From Chloroflexota bacterium (GTDB lineage: Bacteria; Chloroflexota; Dehalococcoidia; Lucifugimonadales; UBA3495), in contig JACZUF010000034.1 of the NCBI GenBank assembly GCA_022573285.1, positions 1 to 34,989 of the forward strand: a DNA stretch of 34,989 nt, written 5' to 3'. A program made the translations under genes and the position numbers. This document shows, piece by piece, positions 15,042-25,600 of the stretch. Every line of letters begins with the position of its first letter. The first letter of the stretch is position 1. Under the pieces are notes generated by a model. The model was not told the origin of the DNA. It did not search any database and was given only the letters and a program-made list of their open reading frames with translations.

Positions 15042-15994
15042 TGACCATCCAAGAGTTGGGCAGCCGGGTTACCGCTGGGGGCGTCAGCACTCGGCTCAAG
15101 GGGGCCAGCCAAGCGGCCCGGCGTGGGCTGTCCATCGTACTCCGGACCAACACGGGCCGCATAGGAATAGCCATAGTCTCGGTCCACCTCGTCCTGGCCC
15201 TCTTCGGGCCGTTGCTGGCGCCCCACTCCCCCACCGAATTTACCAGCGAGGACCTGGAGATCAGGCTCACCGGACCGTCGTTAGACCACCTGCTGGGCAC
15301 GGACAAATTCGGCCGCGACGTGCTGAGCCGGGTGATGACCGGGGCACGCTCGATCATCTGGATATCGGTGATTGGAACCGCCCTTGGGATTGCTCTGGGC
15401 ACCACTGTGGGGATGACCGCCGGGTACATTGGGGGCAAGACCGACCAACTCATTATGCGGGGGGTTGACGTCCTGCTGTCGTTACCCAGCCTGCTGCTGG
15501 CCCTGCTGGTGATCAACATCGGGGTCCAGCGCATCACCATCGACCTATGGCCGTCCACAGAGTCTTGGCTGGTCATTCTTACCATCGGCATCGCCTTCAT
15601 GCCGGTCGTCAGCCGGGTGATCCGCAGCGCGACTCTTGCCGTTAAGCCTCTGGAGTTCGTGCAGAGCGCCCGCCTCCGGGGGGAGCCCGTTTATTACATC
15701 ATCTTCCGGGAGATCCTGCCCAACATCATTCCCGTCGTGGCGGTGGAGGCATCCATTCGGATCAGCTTCGCCCTCCTTCTCACCGCCTCCCTCGGGTTCC
15801 TGGGCCTGGGCGTTCAGCCCCCGTCGCCTGACTGGGGCCTGATGGTCAGCGAGGCCCGGGAGAACCTGGCGACCGCTCCGTGGGCGGCGTTGGCCCCGGC
15901 CCTGGCCATGGGCTCGCTGGTCGTGGGCGTAAATCTGCTGGCCGATGGCATACGCCAATCGGTGCGGCTTCCCCTTTCCCGGGAGGCGCCGTGA
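15041..15994 (+). CDS. DppC-type ABC transporter permease
   Basis: A 317-residue inner-membrane permease of the DppC/OppC family. After a long cytosolic N-terminus comes helix 1 (IGIAIVSVHLVLALFGPLLAPHSP), then the family hallmark HLLGTDKFGRDVLSRVMTGAR and four to five more helices. The EAA loop reads FVQSARLRGEPVYYIIFREILPN, and the conserved SFLGLG-like segment appears as LGFLGLGVQPPSPDWGLM. It pairs with the propeller-bearing DppB to form the pore. ATG 15041 shares one base with the preceding stop (TGATG) and its own stop overlaps the ATPase start by four bases, so translation is coupled. No insertion or truncation is seen. Confidence 0.93.
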   Translation: MTIQELGSRVTAGGVSTRLKGASQAARRGLSIVLRTNTGRIGIAIVSVHLVLALFGPLLAPHSPTEFTSEDLEIRLTGPSLDHLLGTDKFGRDVLSRVMTGARSIIWISVIGTALGIALGTTVGMTAGYIGGKTDQLIMRGVDVLLSLPSLLLALLVINIGVQRITIDLWPSTESWLVILTIGIAFMPVVSRVIRSATLAVKPLEFVQSARLRGEPVYYIIFREILPNIIPVVAVEASIRISFALLLTASLGFLGLGVQPPSPDWGLMVSEARENLATAPWAALAPALAMGSLVVGVNLLADGIRQSVRLPLSREAP

Positions 15995-18075
15995 GCCAGT
16001 CGCCTCGGCCCGAAGGGCCGCTGCTCGAAGTAGACGGGCTTGCGGTCACCTTCTACACCCCCAGGGGCACCGTTCGGGCCGTGCGGGACGCGTCCCTCGA
16101 GATCAGACGAGGCGAGGTACTCGGCCTGGTGGGCGAGTCGGGATGCGGCAAGTCTACGGTGGCCTTCGCCCTGATGGGGTATCTGCCTGGTACGGCGCAA
16201 GTGGACGGCACAATCCGGTTCGCGGGCAAGGACATCGCGCACTTGACGCCGTCCGAACTGCGCGAGTTGCGTGGCAACCGGATGGCCATGGTCTACCAAG
16301 ACCCCGCCACGTCGCTGAACCCGGCCATGCGGGTCGGCCCCCAGATCGACGAGGTTCTCCGCGAGCATCTTGGACTCAACGCCCGGTCGGCGACGGAGCG
16401 GACGGCAGAGCTCTTCGACAGCGTCGGCCTTGCCGATCCGACGGCCATCGGACGGCGCTACCCCCACGAATTGAGCGGCGGGATGCAGCAACGGGTGATG
16501 ATCGCCATGGCTTTGGCGTGCGACCCAGACCTGCTAATTATGGACGAGCCTACCACCGGTCTGGACGTCACCACTGAGGCGACCATCCTGGACCTGGTGG
16601 TGGACTTGAAAGACCGTGTGAACGCAGGCATCTTGTTTGTCAGTCACAACCTGGGTGTGATCGCGCGGGTCTCCGATCGTGTGATCGTGATGTATGCTGG
16701 CCAGACCGTCGAGCAAGCGCCGGTCCGGGAGATTTTCAAGAATCCCAGCCACCCGTACACCGCCGGGCTGCTGTCGTGCATGCCCCAGCCCCCTGGAGAG
16801 GGTGAGGCCACCACCAGGCTTAGAAGAATCGCCGGCGCCGTTTACTCGGCCGAGGAGCGCGCCGCCGACACCTGTCTGTTCGCGCCCAGGTGTCCCATGG
16901 CCCAGGACACCTGCCGGAGCGAAGCGCCCGACATGGCCGAGGCGGGGGCCAACCACCTGTCGCGCTGCTTTTACTGGGATGACGTCCGGCCCGAGATCTG
17001 GGGTGAGCCGGAGCCACGGGACGAAGACCGCAGCGATGGGGCTGAGCAGATTCTCAACGCCCAAGGCCTCCAGCGGCTTTACGGCAAAGAGCGTCGTAAG
17101 TACATCCTCTTTGGCCCCCCTGTAAGGCCGCCGGTGCGGGCGTTGAACGACGTCGGGTTTCGAGTCGACCGGGCGCGCACCCTGGGCATCGTTGGAGAGA
17201 GCGGCTCTGGGAAGACCACCCTGGCTCGCGCCGTGGTCGGCCTGGTGGCGCCAAATAGCGGCGAGATTCGCCTGCTGGACTCTGCGCTGGCGGGTGAGGT
17301 GGAGCAACGAACCTCCGAGGAGCGTGCCGCGCTGCGAATGGTGTTCCAGAACCCAACGGCCTCTCTGAATCCCAAGCTGCCCATTCGCCACACCATCATT
17401 CGCTCGCTGCGAAAATTCGCCGGCTTGGACCGGCGTCAAAGCCGAGAGCGCGCTGCCGAGTTGCTCCAAGCCGTGGGGCTGGACCCGTCGTACTTGGACC
17501 GGCCGCCAGGTGAGCTTAGTGGAGGCGAGAAGCAGCGGGCGGCCTTGGCGGGGGCCTTCGCCGCTAACCCCGACGTTATCGTGGCCGACGAGGCCGTCTC
17601 GTCCTTGGATGTTTCCGTCCAGGCCCAGGTGCTCAACCTCCTGGAAGAGCGCCAACGGGAGTTGGGCACTTCGTATATCTTCATAACCCATGACCTGGGG
17701 GTGGTGCGATATATCTCCGATGCCATCCTCGTACTCTACGCTGGGCATGTGGCCGAGTACGGCCCGGCAAAATCTGTACTGGACTTTCCGTCCCACCCCT
17801 ACACCGAAGCCCTTCTTTCGGCCGCGCCGGTACCCGATCCCGACGCCGCGCCAACCCTCATCCGCCTACCAGGCGCCGTGCCGACCATGCGAGAGGCCTT
17901 CCAGGGGTGTTTTTTCGCCGGCCGTTGCCCCCGCAAGATCGGACCGATCTGCGACGCAACCCCGCCGCCTGCCCGCACCGGACCAGACTCGCCCGAACAC
18001 GTCATCTACTGCCATATTCCCGTGGACGAATTGGCGGCGATGCAACGGGAAGGGGAGGGCGTCGATCCCAGATAG
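15991..18075 (+). CDS. Fused double ABC ATPase (DppD-DppF type)
   Basis: A 694-residue protein with two complete ATPase domains that are separate DppD and DppF subunits in most operons. First half: Walker [10 protein letters not shown] (about 47-55), signature LSGGMQQR (about 160), Walker B LLIMDEP (about 182). Second half: GESGSGKTT (about 401), LSGGEKQR (about 508), VIVADEA (about 530). Each half ends in the Cys-containing oligopeptide/dipeptide C-terminal domain ([13 protein letters not shown] and [13 protein letters not shown]). I chose GTG 15991: it overlaps the DppC stop as GTGA and has GGGAGG at 15981-15986; the longer open frame from 15880 is inside DppC. It powers uptake through the two permeases. 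Fusion fixes a 1:1 ratio. Confidence 0.92.
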   Translation: MSQSPRPEGPLLEVDGLAVTFYTPRGTVRAVRDASLEIRRGEVLGLVGESGCGKSTVAFALMGYLPGTAQVDGTIRFAGKDIAHLTPSELRELRGNRMAMVYQDPATSLNPAMRVGPQIDEVLREHLGLNARSATERTAELFDSVGLADPTAIGRRYPHELSGGMQQRVMIAMALACDPDLLIMDEPTTGLDVTTEATILDLVVDLKDRVNAGILFVSHNLGVIARVSDRVIVMYAGQTVEQAPVREIFKNPSHPYTAGLLSCMPQPPGEGEATTRLRRIAGAVYSAEERAADTCLFAPRCPMAQDTCRSEAPDMAEAGANHLSRCFYWDDVRPEIWGEPEPRDEDRSDGAEQILNAQGLQRLYGKERRKYILFGPPVRPPVRALNDVGFRVDRARTLGIVGESGSGKTTLARAVVGLVAPNSGEIRLLDSALAGEVEQRTSEERAALRMVFQNPTASLNPKLPIRHTIIRSLRKFAGLDRRQSRERAAELLQAVGLDPSYLDRPPGELSGGEKQRAALAGAFAANPDVIVADEAVSSLDVSVQAQVLNLLEERQRELGTSYIFITHDLGVVRYISDAILVLYAGHVAEYGPAKSVLDFPSHPYTEALLSAAPVPDPDAAPTLIRLPGAVPTMREAFQGCFFAGRCPRKIGPICDATPPPARTGPDSPEHVIYCHIPVDELAAMQREGEGVDPR

Positions 18076-18182
18076 CGGTCCTGCTTGGTCTCGGTCAGGG
18101 TGACCGGGCGGGTGAAATCACCAATTCCACTGGAACATCATCGCCCCTACGTTTTTATGCCGGGTTTTGCAATTACCCAGAA

Positions 18183-18641
18183 CTAATCGAAGGGCATCAA
18201 CTCAATTGTCAGGCCGTTGGGGTCTGCCACGTAGACCGCCCCACCAACCTCCTGGTACTTGATCTTGTTCTGGTCCAACCGGCCCTTCACTTCCAGAAAG
18301 GTGTTCCTGGCGATGGGAAGGGCTATGTGCATGACGTTGCCCACGCCCTCCGGCGCCCGCCGTTGCAAACGGGGCACGTGGGGAAAGTCGAAGAACGCCA
18401 GTGACATCCCGTTTCCAATGGCCACGTTCATATGGGTCGACTCGGCCACGTCCCGGTTGGCCGACACGCGCACCACCGGCATATCCATGATCTCCGAGTA
18501 GAACTTGGCGGTTGCTTCCAGGTCCTTGGCGAACACCGCGATGTGGTTCACGCCCTGGGTGGGGCCGTCTTTTCCACCCTCGGGGATCAAACTGCGGAGC
18601 CGCTCCCGCAAGGCTTCTGTCGTGCTCTCAGATGTGGTCAT
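18183..18641 (-). CDS. VOC family protein (glyoxalase/dioxygenase fold)
   Basis: A 152-residue protein with one VOC module: GVNHIAVFAKDLEATAKFYSEIM near residue 30, then MSLAFFDFPHVP and the C-terminal VADPNGLTIELMPFD carrying the usual metal-ligand Glu. The starting His (in NHIAVF) is the other common ligand. Members are lyases, isomerases, dioxygenases or resistance proteins acting on small molecules, so substrate is open. I chose ATG 18641 with GGAG five bases upstream; a GTG at 18647 is possible. It begins two bases after the stop of the AhpD-like gene, so the two are co-translated. Confidence 0.85.
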   Translation of the reverse strand: MTTSESTTEALRERLRSLIPEGGKDGPTQGVNHIAVFAKDLEATAKFYSEIMDMPVVRVSANRDVAESTHMNVAIGNGMSLAFFDFPHVPRLQRRAPEGVGNVMHIALPIARNTFLEVKGRLDQNKIKYQEVGGAVYVADPNGLTIELMPFD

Positions 18642-18643
18642 TC

Positions 18644-19186
18644 TCACTCCTCATGCAATGCCGGTTGGCTGGGGTTTTCCAGGTCCAGAATTGAGATCAG
18701 TCTGCCGTATCCGATGAACTGGCCCGTTATCATGCCCAATTCGAAAATCTCGGGATCGGTGAACTCCCTGCGAAGTTGCTCGAAGAAGCCATCGTCCATG
18801 CTGTGGTGGTCGGTGGCCATCCGCTGGGCGAACCGCAGCGCCAGCTTTTCACGGTCCGTGATATCCGCACTCTCGAAGTCTACCAGACTGGCGACCATCT
18901 CCTCGGTCATTCCTTGCTGCACCGCCGGCACAGCCCTGCCCAGCTTTCAAGTGGCGCACTGGTTCAGGTCCGCGACCTTGAGCCGGACCAACTCCTTGAG
19001 TCTCTGTCCGAGCAGTCCTTCCAACTTTAGCGGAGCGTAAAAATCCCAGAAGGCCTCAAAGGCCTGAGGCAGATTGCCCGCTGCCTGGAAGATGGCTGGG
19101 TTCAGCTTGTGGGCCTCCGCTTCTTTGGCGATCTCGCGGAGCCCCGGCGTCAAATCATCTGTCGGCACCAACCTGATCCGTGCCAT
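18644..19186 (-). CDS. AhpD/carboxymuconolactone decarboxylase-like protein, putative selenoprotein (CxxU)
   Basis: Two same-frame halves are divided by a single TGA at 18947-18949. Read through, they give a 180-residue protein of normal family length. The first half ends RLKELVRLKVADLNQCAT; the second resumes KLGRAVPAVQQGMTEEMV, then the helical ITDREKLALRFAQRM and FELGMITGQFIGYGR segments. In the family this site is CxxC, the redox-active cysteine pair, and TGA (codon 80) takes the place of the second Cys after Cys77. A stem-loop follows 12 bases after the TGA. Selenocysteine is therefore the best reading; a Cys-to-stop mutation is the alternative. ATG 19186 (MARIRLVP) has GAGGGG upstream. 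Family members reduce peroxides or act on cyclic lactones; the redox motif favours the former. Confidence 0.72.
18916..18934 (-). promoter_or_regulatory. Bacterial SECIS-like stem-loop after the in-frame TGA
   Basis: On the message the hairpin is GCUGUGCC / loop GGC / GGUGCAGC, with eight pairs of which two are G-U. Its 5' base is 13 nt after the UGA and the loop starts 21 nt after it, with G in the first two loop positions. These are the features expected of bacterial SECIS elements. A competing stem with a GGGCUG hexaloop lies closer, at 18924-18944. Confidence 0.5.
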
Positions 19187-19274
19187 TACCCACCCCTCGC
19201 GATCATCAATTCGACCAAGGGCCAACCTAGTTCGACCATCAGCACGCCCATGAAAACGCGGCTGCGCCGCCCGC

Positions 19275-20699
19275 CTAGGCTATAGGGCGGTTGGTCACCG
19301 CCGGGTCCACCTTGCGGGGGATGAACTGGCCGCTGCCGGGAGCGGCCTTGAACTCCCGGTTGTCCACTACCACGTTGCCGCGGAGAATGGTCGTCACCGG
19401 CCAGCCGTCAGCCTCGAACCCTTCCCAGATGCTGTAATCGCTGATGTGGAAGTCGTCGATCGTCAGCTTGCGCTTGAAGCTGGTGTCGATGAGGGTGATG
19501 TCGGCGTCGCTGCCGGGAGCCAACACGCCCTTGCGGGGGTATAGGCCCATGATCTTGGCGGCATTGGCCGAAGAAACGTCCACGAACCGTTGCAGGGACA
19601 TGCCCCGGCGGGAGACGCCTTCGCTGTAGGTCACGCCCATGCGGGCCTCGGCCCCATTGTGGCCTCCGGTCACGTCGGAGACCGTCCGGCCGGAAATCTT
19701 GGTCTCCCAGGACGTGCAGTATTCGTCGGTCGCCATGGTGCTGAGACCGTTGTTCACGATCCCGTCCCACAGGGACTGGCGGTCGTCTTCCGACTTCAAC
19801 GACGGATAGGTGTGGTACTTCATGCCGTTCTCTTCTTTGTAATTGTCGGAACTGAAGCAGCAGTAGTTATGGAGGGTCTCGCCGTACACCGGCCGCCCGT
19901 TGGACCGTGCCTCCAAGATGGCCTGGACTCCCTGGGTGGCGCTTACGTGGACGAAGTAGACCGGGGCGCCGGTCCATTCGGCGACCCGGAGCACCCGCCG
20001 GAAGGAAACATCCTCCGACTCGGCGCTGTGGACCAGGTGCATGTTGTACCACTCGGTCCGTTCTTCCCGGGCCAACTTCTGGTACATGTGTTGCACCATA
20101 TCGTCGTCTTCCGAGTGGACCAGCAGCATGGCGTTCAGCCGTTGAATCTCCTCCATCAGATCGTGGAGGTGGCCGGTCCCCACCATGCGCGGTTCGCCGG
20201 TGGTGGCGGGAGGCCGGATATTGGTGGTGAATATCTTGACGCTCGGGAAGCCGTCCTCCACCGCCTCGTGCAAAGAACCGAGAATCTCCGGTGGGATGGC
20301 GCCCAAGAGCATCAGGTGATGGGCGTAATCGGCGTAGGAATTGCCCCGCCAGACTTCGGTCCTCTCCCGGATCGCCTGGGGGATGTCGATGCCGGGGTAT
20401 TGGATGGCGAAGTCAATCAACATGGTGGTGCCGCCGATCAGAGCAGCGCGGCTCACCTCTTCGGGTGGGGCCGTCTTGAGGTCGCCGTGACCCATGATGG
20501 GCGCGGATATGTGGGCATGGGGTTCGATTCCGCCGGGCACCACCACCATGCCGGTGGCATCTATCACGCGGCCGGCTTCATCGGGCAATGCGCCCGGCGC
20601 AGCCACCGCCACGATCTTTTCACCCTGCACCGCAATGTCCCATTCACCGACTCCCATGGGAGTTACAACTTGTCCGCCTCTGATGACCAAGTCCAACAT
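19275..20699 (-). CDS. Dihydropyrimidinase/hydantoinase-like cyclic amidohydrolase
   Basis: A 474-residue amidohydrolase-superfamily enzyme. Metal ligands visible: His61 and His63 in PGGIEPHAHIS, Lys155 in PSVKIFTTN (the lysine carboxylated in this family), His195 in LLVHSED, His251 in YFVHVSA and Asp325 in MATDEYC. The C-terminal segment GVLAPGSDADITLID is also typical. It hydrolyses cyclic amides such as dihydropyrimidines, hydantoins or allantoin in the cytosol; which one is unclear. I chose ATG 20699 because GGAGGG lies about 8 bases upstream; the longer frame to 20735 includes that site as codons. It shares its strand with an MFS carrier upstream and the AhpD-like gene downstream. Confidence 0.9.
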   Translation of the reverse strand: MLDLVIRGGQVVTPMGVGEWDIAVQGEKIVAVAAPGALPDEAGRVIDATGMVVVPGGIEPHAHISAPIMGHGDLKTAPPEEVSRAALIGGTTMLIDFAIQYPGIDIPQAIRERTEVWRGNSYADYAHHLMLLGAIPPEILGSLHEAVEDGFPSVKIFTTNIRPPATTGEPRMVGTGHLHDLMEEIQRLNAMLLVHSEDDDMVQHMYQKLAREERTEWYNMHLVHSAESEDVSFRRVLRVAEWTGAPVYFVHVSATQGVQAILEARSNGRPVYGETLHNYCCFSSDNYKEENGMKYHTYPSLKSEDDRQSLWDGIVNNGLSTMATDEYCTSWETKISGRTVSDVTGGHNGAEARMGVTYSEGVSRRGMSLQRFVDVSSANAAKIMGLYPRKGVLAPGSDADITLIDTSFKRKLTIDDFHISDYSIWEGFEADGWPVTTILRGNVVVDNREFKAAPGSGQFIPRKVDPAVTNRPIA

Positions 20700-20857
20700 C
20701 GTCGCGCCCTCCAAATTTTCCGCTGGTTCGAGCATCCCTAGACTCGATAACGGAGTTTAGCACATAGCCGGAGGCACGGCACGTCGAGGACGCGCCCGGG
20801 AAAAAGTGGGGAGCAAACTGGGCAAATTATCCCCCAGGGGAGGCCGAAACGGGTTTC

Positions 20858-22222
20858 CTAATCGCCGCCCGCCGGGGAGGAGGCCGGGGCGGTCCGGGTC
20901 TCTTCAGGTAGCTGGTCTTCCCAGTTGGGCAGCAGCTCTTTCTTGGTCGATGGCAGCATGATTATGCTTATCACCCCGACCAGACTCAGGACCAGGGAGA
21001 GCGCCATTGTGGCGTCGAAGTCGCCGGTCCAGTCCCGCAGTTGCCCGCCGATCAGGGCCCCGGTGGCCATCCCGACGCCTGCGCCCATCATCTGATACCC
21101 GTAGGTGGTGCCGATGGGGGCTTTGCCGCCGTAGTACTGGCGGTTGATGATTGGAAAGGCGCTCATCTCGCCGCCGAACCCGATGCCGAAGAGGACGGCG
21201 AACAGGTAGAACTGCCAGGCGTCGTGGGCAAAGAATAGGAGCGCGATGGGCGCAGTCTGCAAGAAGAAGCAGACAGCCATGGCCCCCTTGCTTCCCATCC
21301 GGTCGGCAACGACGGGCACGGCGAACCTGGTTATGGTGCTGGTGACCGAGAGTGTCACAAAGGCTCCCGCCGCGACTCCGGCGCCGACTCCCTCGTCTTC
21401 AGCCATGGCAACCAGGTAAACCAGGATGATGGCGTGTCCGGCGCAGCCCCAGAAATGGATGCCGATCAAGTTCCAGAAGGCGGCCGTTCGCTGGGCTTGC
21501 TTAAGGAACACCTTGGTGCGGACCCTGGCGATGGCCCCGGTCTGCACCGCTGTTATGGGCTCGTCTTCCGGCGCCCCGAGGGGCCTCATACCGATCTGGG
21601 CCGGCTCGTTGTAGAAGAACCGGACCATCATCAGGATGACCGCCCCGCCAACCAGGCCCGGGATCCAGAACGCCGCCCGCAAGCCGTCGAGCCCGCCGCC
21701 AAAGAGGTGGATGATCAGCAGCATGACGGGCACCGCGATCAATGGCCCGATACCCTGGGATGATTGCAGCAGCCCCATGCCGGTGCCCAGGTGTTTGCGG
21801 AACCAGAGTGTGACGGCGGCCGTGAGTGGGACCTGAAATATCCCCATCGCGGCGCTGAGAATCACGCCAAAGAACAGGTAGAACTGCCACAGCTCACGCA
21901 TAAATCCGGTGAGCACCATGCCCACGATAAACAGGACCGCGCCCAATCTCATGGTCCAGCGGACCCCGTAACGGTCGCCCAGCCACCCGGCGGTGGGCCC
22001 GAACATCCCCGATACGATCCACTGGATGGAGAACCCCAATCCCACGGCGCCATAGCTCCAGCCAAAGGAATCGACCAACCGGGGTATCAGGATGCTGGAA
22101 GATGAGCGGAAGGATGAACTGAACAGCCGCATGACGGCGCCCACCGCCACGATGACCCAGGCGTAATGAACGGGGCGGCCGGCGATCACCAAGTTTGAAG
22201 GCTTAAGGTTAAAGTATGCCAT
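20858..22222 (-). CDS. MFS transporter (oxalate/monocarboxylate-type)
   Basis: A 454-residue major facilitator protein with about twelve membrane helices. Helix 1 is VHYAWVIVAVGAVMRLFSSS; the cytoplasmic motif GWLGDRYGVRWTMRLGA between helices 2 and 3 is the MFS signature, and VADRMGSKGAM is its repeat in the second half. The overall form recalls the oxalate/formate antiporter and monocarboxylate groups, so an organic acid is a fair guess, no more. A weak AGGA precedes the ATG. With the amidohydrolase on the same strand it may bring in that enzyme's substrate. No truncation is seen. Confidence 0.9.
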   Translation of the reverse strand: MAYFNLKPSNLVIAGRPVHYAWVIVAVGAVMRLFSSSFRSSSSILIPRLVDSFGWSYGAVGLGFSIQWIVSGMFGPTAGWLGDRYGVRWTMRLGAVLFIVGMVLTGFMRELWQFYLFFGVILSAAMGIFQVPLTAAVTLWFRKHLGTGMGLLQSSQGIGPLIAVPVMLLIIHLFGGGLDGLRAAFWIPGLVGGAVILMMVRFFYNEPAQIGMRPLGAPEDEPITAVQTGAIARVRTKVFLKQAQRTAAFWNLIGIHFWGCAGHAIILVYLVAMAEDEGVGAGVAAGAFVTLSVTSTITRFAVPVVADRMGSKGAMAVCFFLQTAPIALLFFAHDAWQFYLFAVLFGIGFGGEMSAFPIINRQYYGGKAPIGTTYGYQMMGAGVGMATGALIGGQLRDWTGDFDATMALSLVLSLVGVISIIMLPSTKKELLPNWEDQLPEETRTAPASSPAGGD

Positions 22223-22435
22223 CTAGTCCTAAGTTATAGCCGCGCCTGAGAATATCTTGGCATCCGTCCGGTCGCGGATATATGATGATGCGCGCAACAT
22301 TCAATACTGTAGCCCGTGTACTATAGAACCTTTGGATGATAGCCCATCAGGCCAGCAAATTGAAGGGGGACCCAGAAATTGAAATGAGCCCCGGAGACCT
22401 TCGGTGATCTCCACCGAAATCCCGGGACCCTTACG
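22223..22435. other. Intergenic region between MFS and rpoB, with a hairpin
   Basis: No gene is seen here. An inverted repeat, TTCGGTG (22400-22406) and CACCGAA (22412-22418), with flanking CCCGG/CCGGG-type bases, lies just upstream of the rpoB -35 box. It may end a transcript or bind a regulator; nothing in the sequence decides. Confidence 0.4.
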
Positions 22436-22463
22436 TTGACATTAAAAAGATTACTTGTATAAT
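22436..22463 (+). promoter_or_regulatory. Perfect-consensus promoter of the rpoB operon
   Basis: TTGACA (22436-22441), a 16-base spacer and TATAAT (22458-22463), preceded and spaced by AT-rich DNA. It implies a 5' leader of about 145 bases before rpoB, whose ribosome site is AAGGAG at 22602-22607. Confidence 0.85.
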
Positions 22464-22615
22464 TGAGGTTTACTAAGTATATGCCTCACGTGACGAATTC
22501 GTTCACCACACCTGTTGGCAGCTTTCCTCGGTATTCACTTTCGCTGCATACACTTGCGCCTCTGGCATTCGGCCGCCCGGCCTATCGCGTCCACTCACGT
22601 TAAGGAGAAGGGTAA

Positions 22616-25600
22616 ATGGCTTTGTCTCCTGCTCTTAAAGGGCAACCTATGCAACTGCCCGAAGTTAAGAGCTACGCTCAGATTCCCCAGGTTCTCGAAG
22701 TTCCCAATCTGATCCAAAGTCAGATCCAGTCTTGGGAATGGTTCAAGAGTGAAGGGTTACTCGAAGTATATCAGGAAATCTCTCCAATCGCCGACTATAC
22801 CGGCAATAAATACGAGTTGCATTTCCTGGAGCATTACTTCCGCGATTCCAAATACTCTCCTCAAGAGAGCAAGGAGCGGGAGATCACCTACTCCAAGCCC
22901 CTTTACGTGAAGACTCGCCTGGTGATGAAAGAGACGGGCGAGATCAAGGAACAAGAGATCTTCATGGGCGATATCCCCATGATGACCGACAACGGCACAT
23001 TCATCATTAACGGCGCGGAGCGCGTCGTGGTCAGCCAGTTGGTCCGCTCGCCGGGAATCTATTTCGTCCTGGAGCGGAACGCCGTCAGCAACCGCAGCCT
23101 CTGCTCCGCCAAGCTAATCCCCTCACGTGGCGCTTGGCTTGAGTTTGAGACCAGCTCCAAAGACATCATCTCGGTCAAGGTAGACCGGAAGCGCAAGGTC
23201 TCGGCGTCCATTTTCCTCCGCGCCTTGGGCGTGGCCGACGATAAAGAAATGATGGCCATGTTCGCCGATATCTACACCGATGAAAGCCACCGGTACATGC
23301 AGACAACCTTGGATAAGGACCCGGTCCTCGAACCCAAGGACTTGAACTTTAAGGAAGACGACCTCCGCTCACTCTGGGAGTGGCTCCACGAAGACAAGGA
23401 TTTCGATGGCGACGCCGCACGGCGCATCGCCGCCGCACAGATCGAGTTCTACCGCCGCCTGCGGCCGGGTGAACCGCCCAGTCTGGAGAACTCCCGGACC
23501 CTGATCCGGAACCTGTTCTTCGGCCCCCGGCGGTATGACCTGGGCCGGGTGGGCCGTTACAAGCTGAACCGCCGGCTCGGGCAAGCCGGGAACAACGATC
23601 TGATGACGCTGAGCCTGGACGACGTGGTCTCGGTTATCCGGACCATGATCCGCATCAACCAGGGCGAGGGCCATCCCGACGACATCGACCATCTGGGCAA
23701 CCGCCGCGTCAGGGCGGTGGGCGAACTGGTACAGAACCAGGTCCGCGTCGGACTGCTCCGGATGGAGCGGATGGTCAAGGAAAAAATGACGCTGGTGGAC
23801 CCCGAGGCCGCCGCGCCCCAGGGGCTGGTCAACATCCGCCCCGTGGTCGCCGCGGTGAGGGAATTCTTTGGCGGGTCGCAGCTATCCCAGTTCATGGACC
23901 AGACCAATCCTCTGGCCGAGCTGACTCACAAGCGCCGACTCTCGGCCCTGGGCCCCGGAGGTCTATCCAGGGAGAGGGCCGGATTCGACGTGCGGGACGT
24001 TCACTTCTCCCACTACGGCCGGATCTGCCCCATCGAGACCCCTGAAGGCCCCAACATCGGCCTGCTCAGTTCCTTGGCGTCCTACGCCAGGATCAATCCA
24101 TACGGCTTCATCGAGTCTCCTTATAGGAAGGTGCTCAAATCCCTTCCCAGTGATTCGGACGACCTCAAGGGCCGGTCCGTCACCAAGGCGGTGCTGGACA
24201 AAGACGGCAAGACCATCGTGGGCAAGGGCAGGGCAATTGGGGCCAACAAGATAAACGCCCTGAAGCAGTTGCCCAAGGGCACGATGATCTCCGTCAAGCC
24301 CTTTGTAGCCAGCGGAGATGACGAAATCATCTATCTGTCGGCCGACCAGGAGGAGGACTTCCGGGTCGCCCAGGCCAACGCCCAACTGGACCACCTAAAC
24401 CAGTTTGTCCAGGACCGCGTTGAGCTCCGGGTAGGAGAGAATTACACCCTGGAATTACCGGACCTGATTGACTACATGGACGTTTCGCCCATGCAGATCA
24501 TGAGCGTGTCGGCGGCGCTTATACCTTTCTTGGAGCATGACGACGCCAACCGGGCCCTGATGGGTTCCAACATGCAGCGTCAGGCCGTGCCTTTGCTGCG
24601 GCCGCAGGCGCCCGTGGTCGGCACCGGCATTGAAAGCCGGGTGGCCCGGGACAGCGGACAATTGGTCATCTCTAAGGCCAACGGAGTGGTGACGTCGGTC
24701 ACCAGTCACGAGATTGTCGTGACCGATGAAGACGGCGAGGAACATCGTCACCCGGTCATCAAGTTCTCCCGCACCAACCAGGGCACCTGCTTCGACCAGC
24801 GCCCCATAGCCACCAAGGGCGACGTGGTGAAGGTCGGCACCGTATTGGCCGACAGCTCCTCCACCGACCATGGGGAACTGGCCCTGGGCCAGAACGTGCT
24901 GGTGGCCTTCATGTCCTGGGAAGGGTACAACTACGAAGACGCCATTATCGTCAGCGAACGCCTGTACCGCGACGACTACTTCACCTCCATACATATCGAA
25001 AAGCATGAGATGGAGGCCCGGGAGACCAAACTTGGTCCCGAAGAGATCACGCGGGACATCCCCAATGTTGGAGAGACCAGCCTGCGCGACCTGGACGAAC
25101 TCGGCATCATCCGTGTCGGCGCCGACGTCGGCCCCGGAGACATCCTGGTAGGTAAGGTCACTCCCAAGGGCGAGACCGAACTGACCGCGGAGGAGAAGCT
25201 GCTGCGCGCCATCTTCGGCGAGAAATCCCGGGACGTTAAGGACACCTCTCTGCGGGTGCCCCACGGGGAACGAGGCAAGGTTATCGAGGTCAAGGTATTG
25301 ACCCGTGAAAACAAAGACGACCTGTCGCCGGGCGTGAACCAGGCCGTCAGGGTCTGGATCGCCCAAACGCGGAAGATCTCCGTCGGAGACAAGATGGCCG
25401 GCCGCCACGGCAACAAGGGCGTGGTCGCCAGGATCCTGCCTGAAGAAGACATGCCCTACATGGCCGACGGCACGCCGGTGGACATCATATTGAACCCCAT
25501 CGGTGTTCCCTCCCGGATGAACCTGGGCCAGGTGCTGGAAACCCACCTGGGATGGGCCGCCCGAGGCCTGAACTTCCGCGCCAACACGCCGGTGTTCGAC

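Noticed and set aside
15880-15990. N-terminal extension of the double ATPase
   Set aside because: This part lies inside the DppC gene. GTG 15991 has a ribosome site and the usual GTGA overlap.
18644-19225. Treating the AhpD-like gene as two separate short genes or a simple pseudogene
   Set aside because: The halves share one frame, join to a normal-length family member, and the stop is exactly at a catalytic Cys. A nonsense mutation remains possible and is stated in the finding.
24455-25546. Minus-strand frame of 363 codons opposite rpoB
   Set aside because: Shadow of rpoB for the same reasons.
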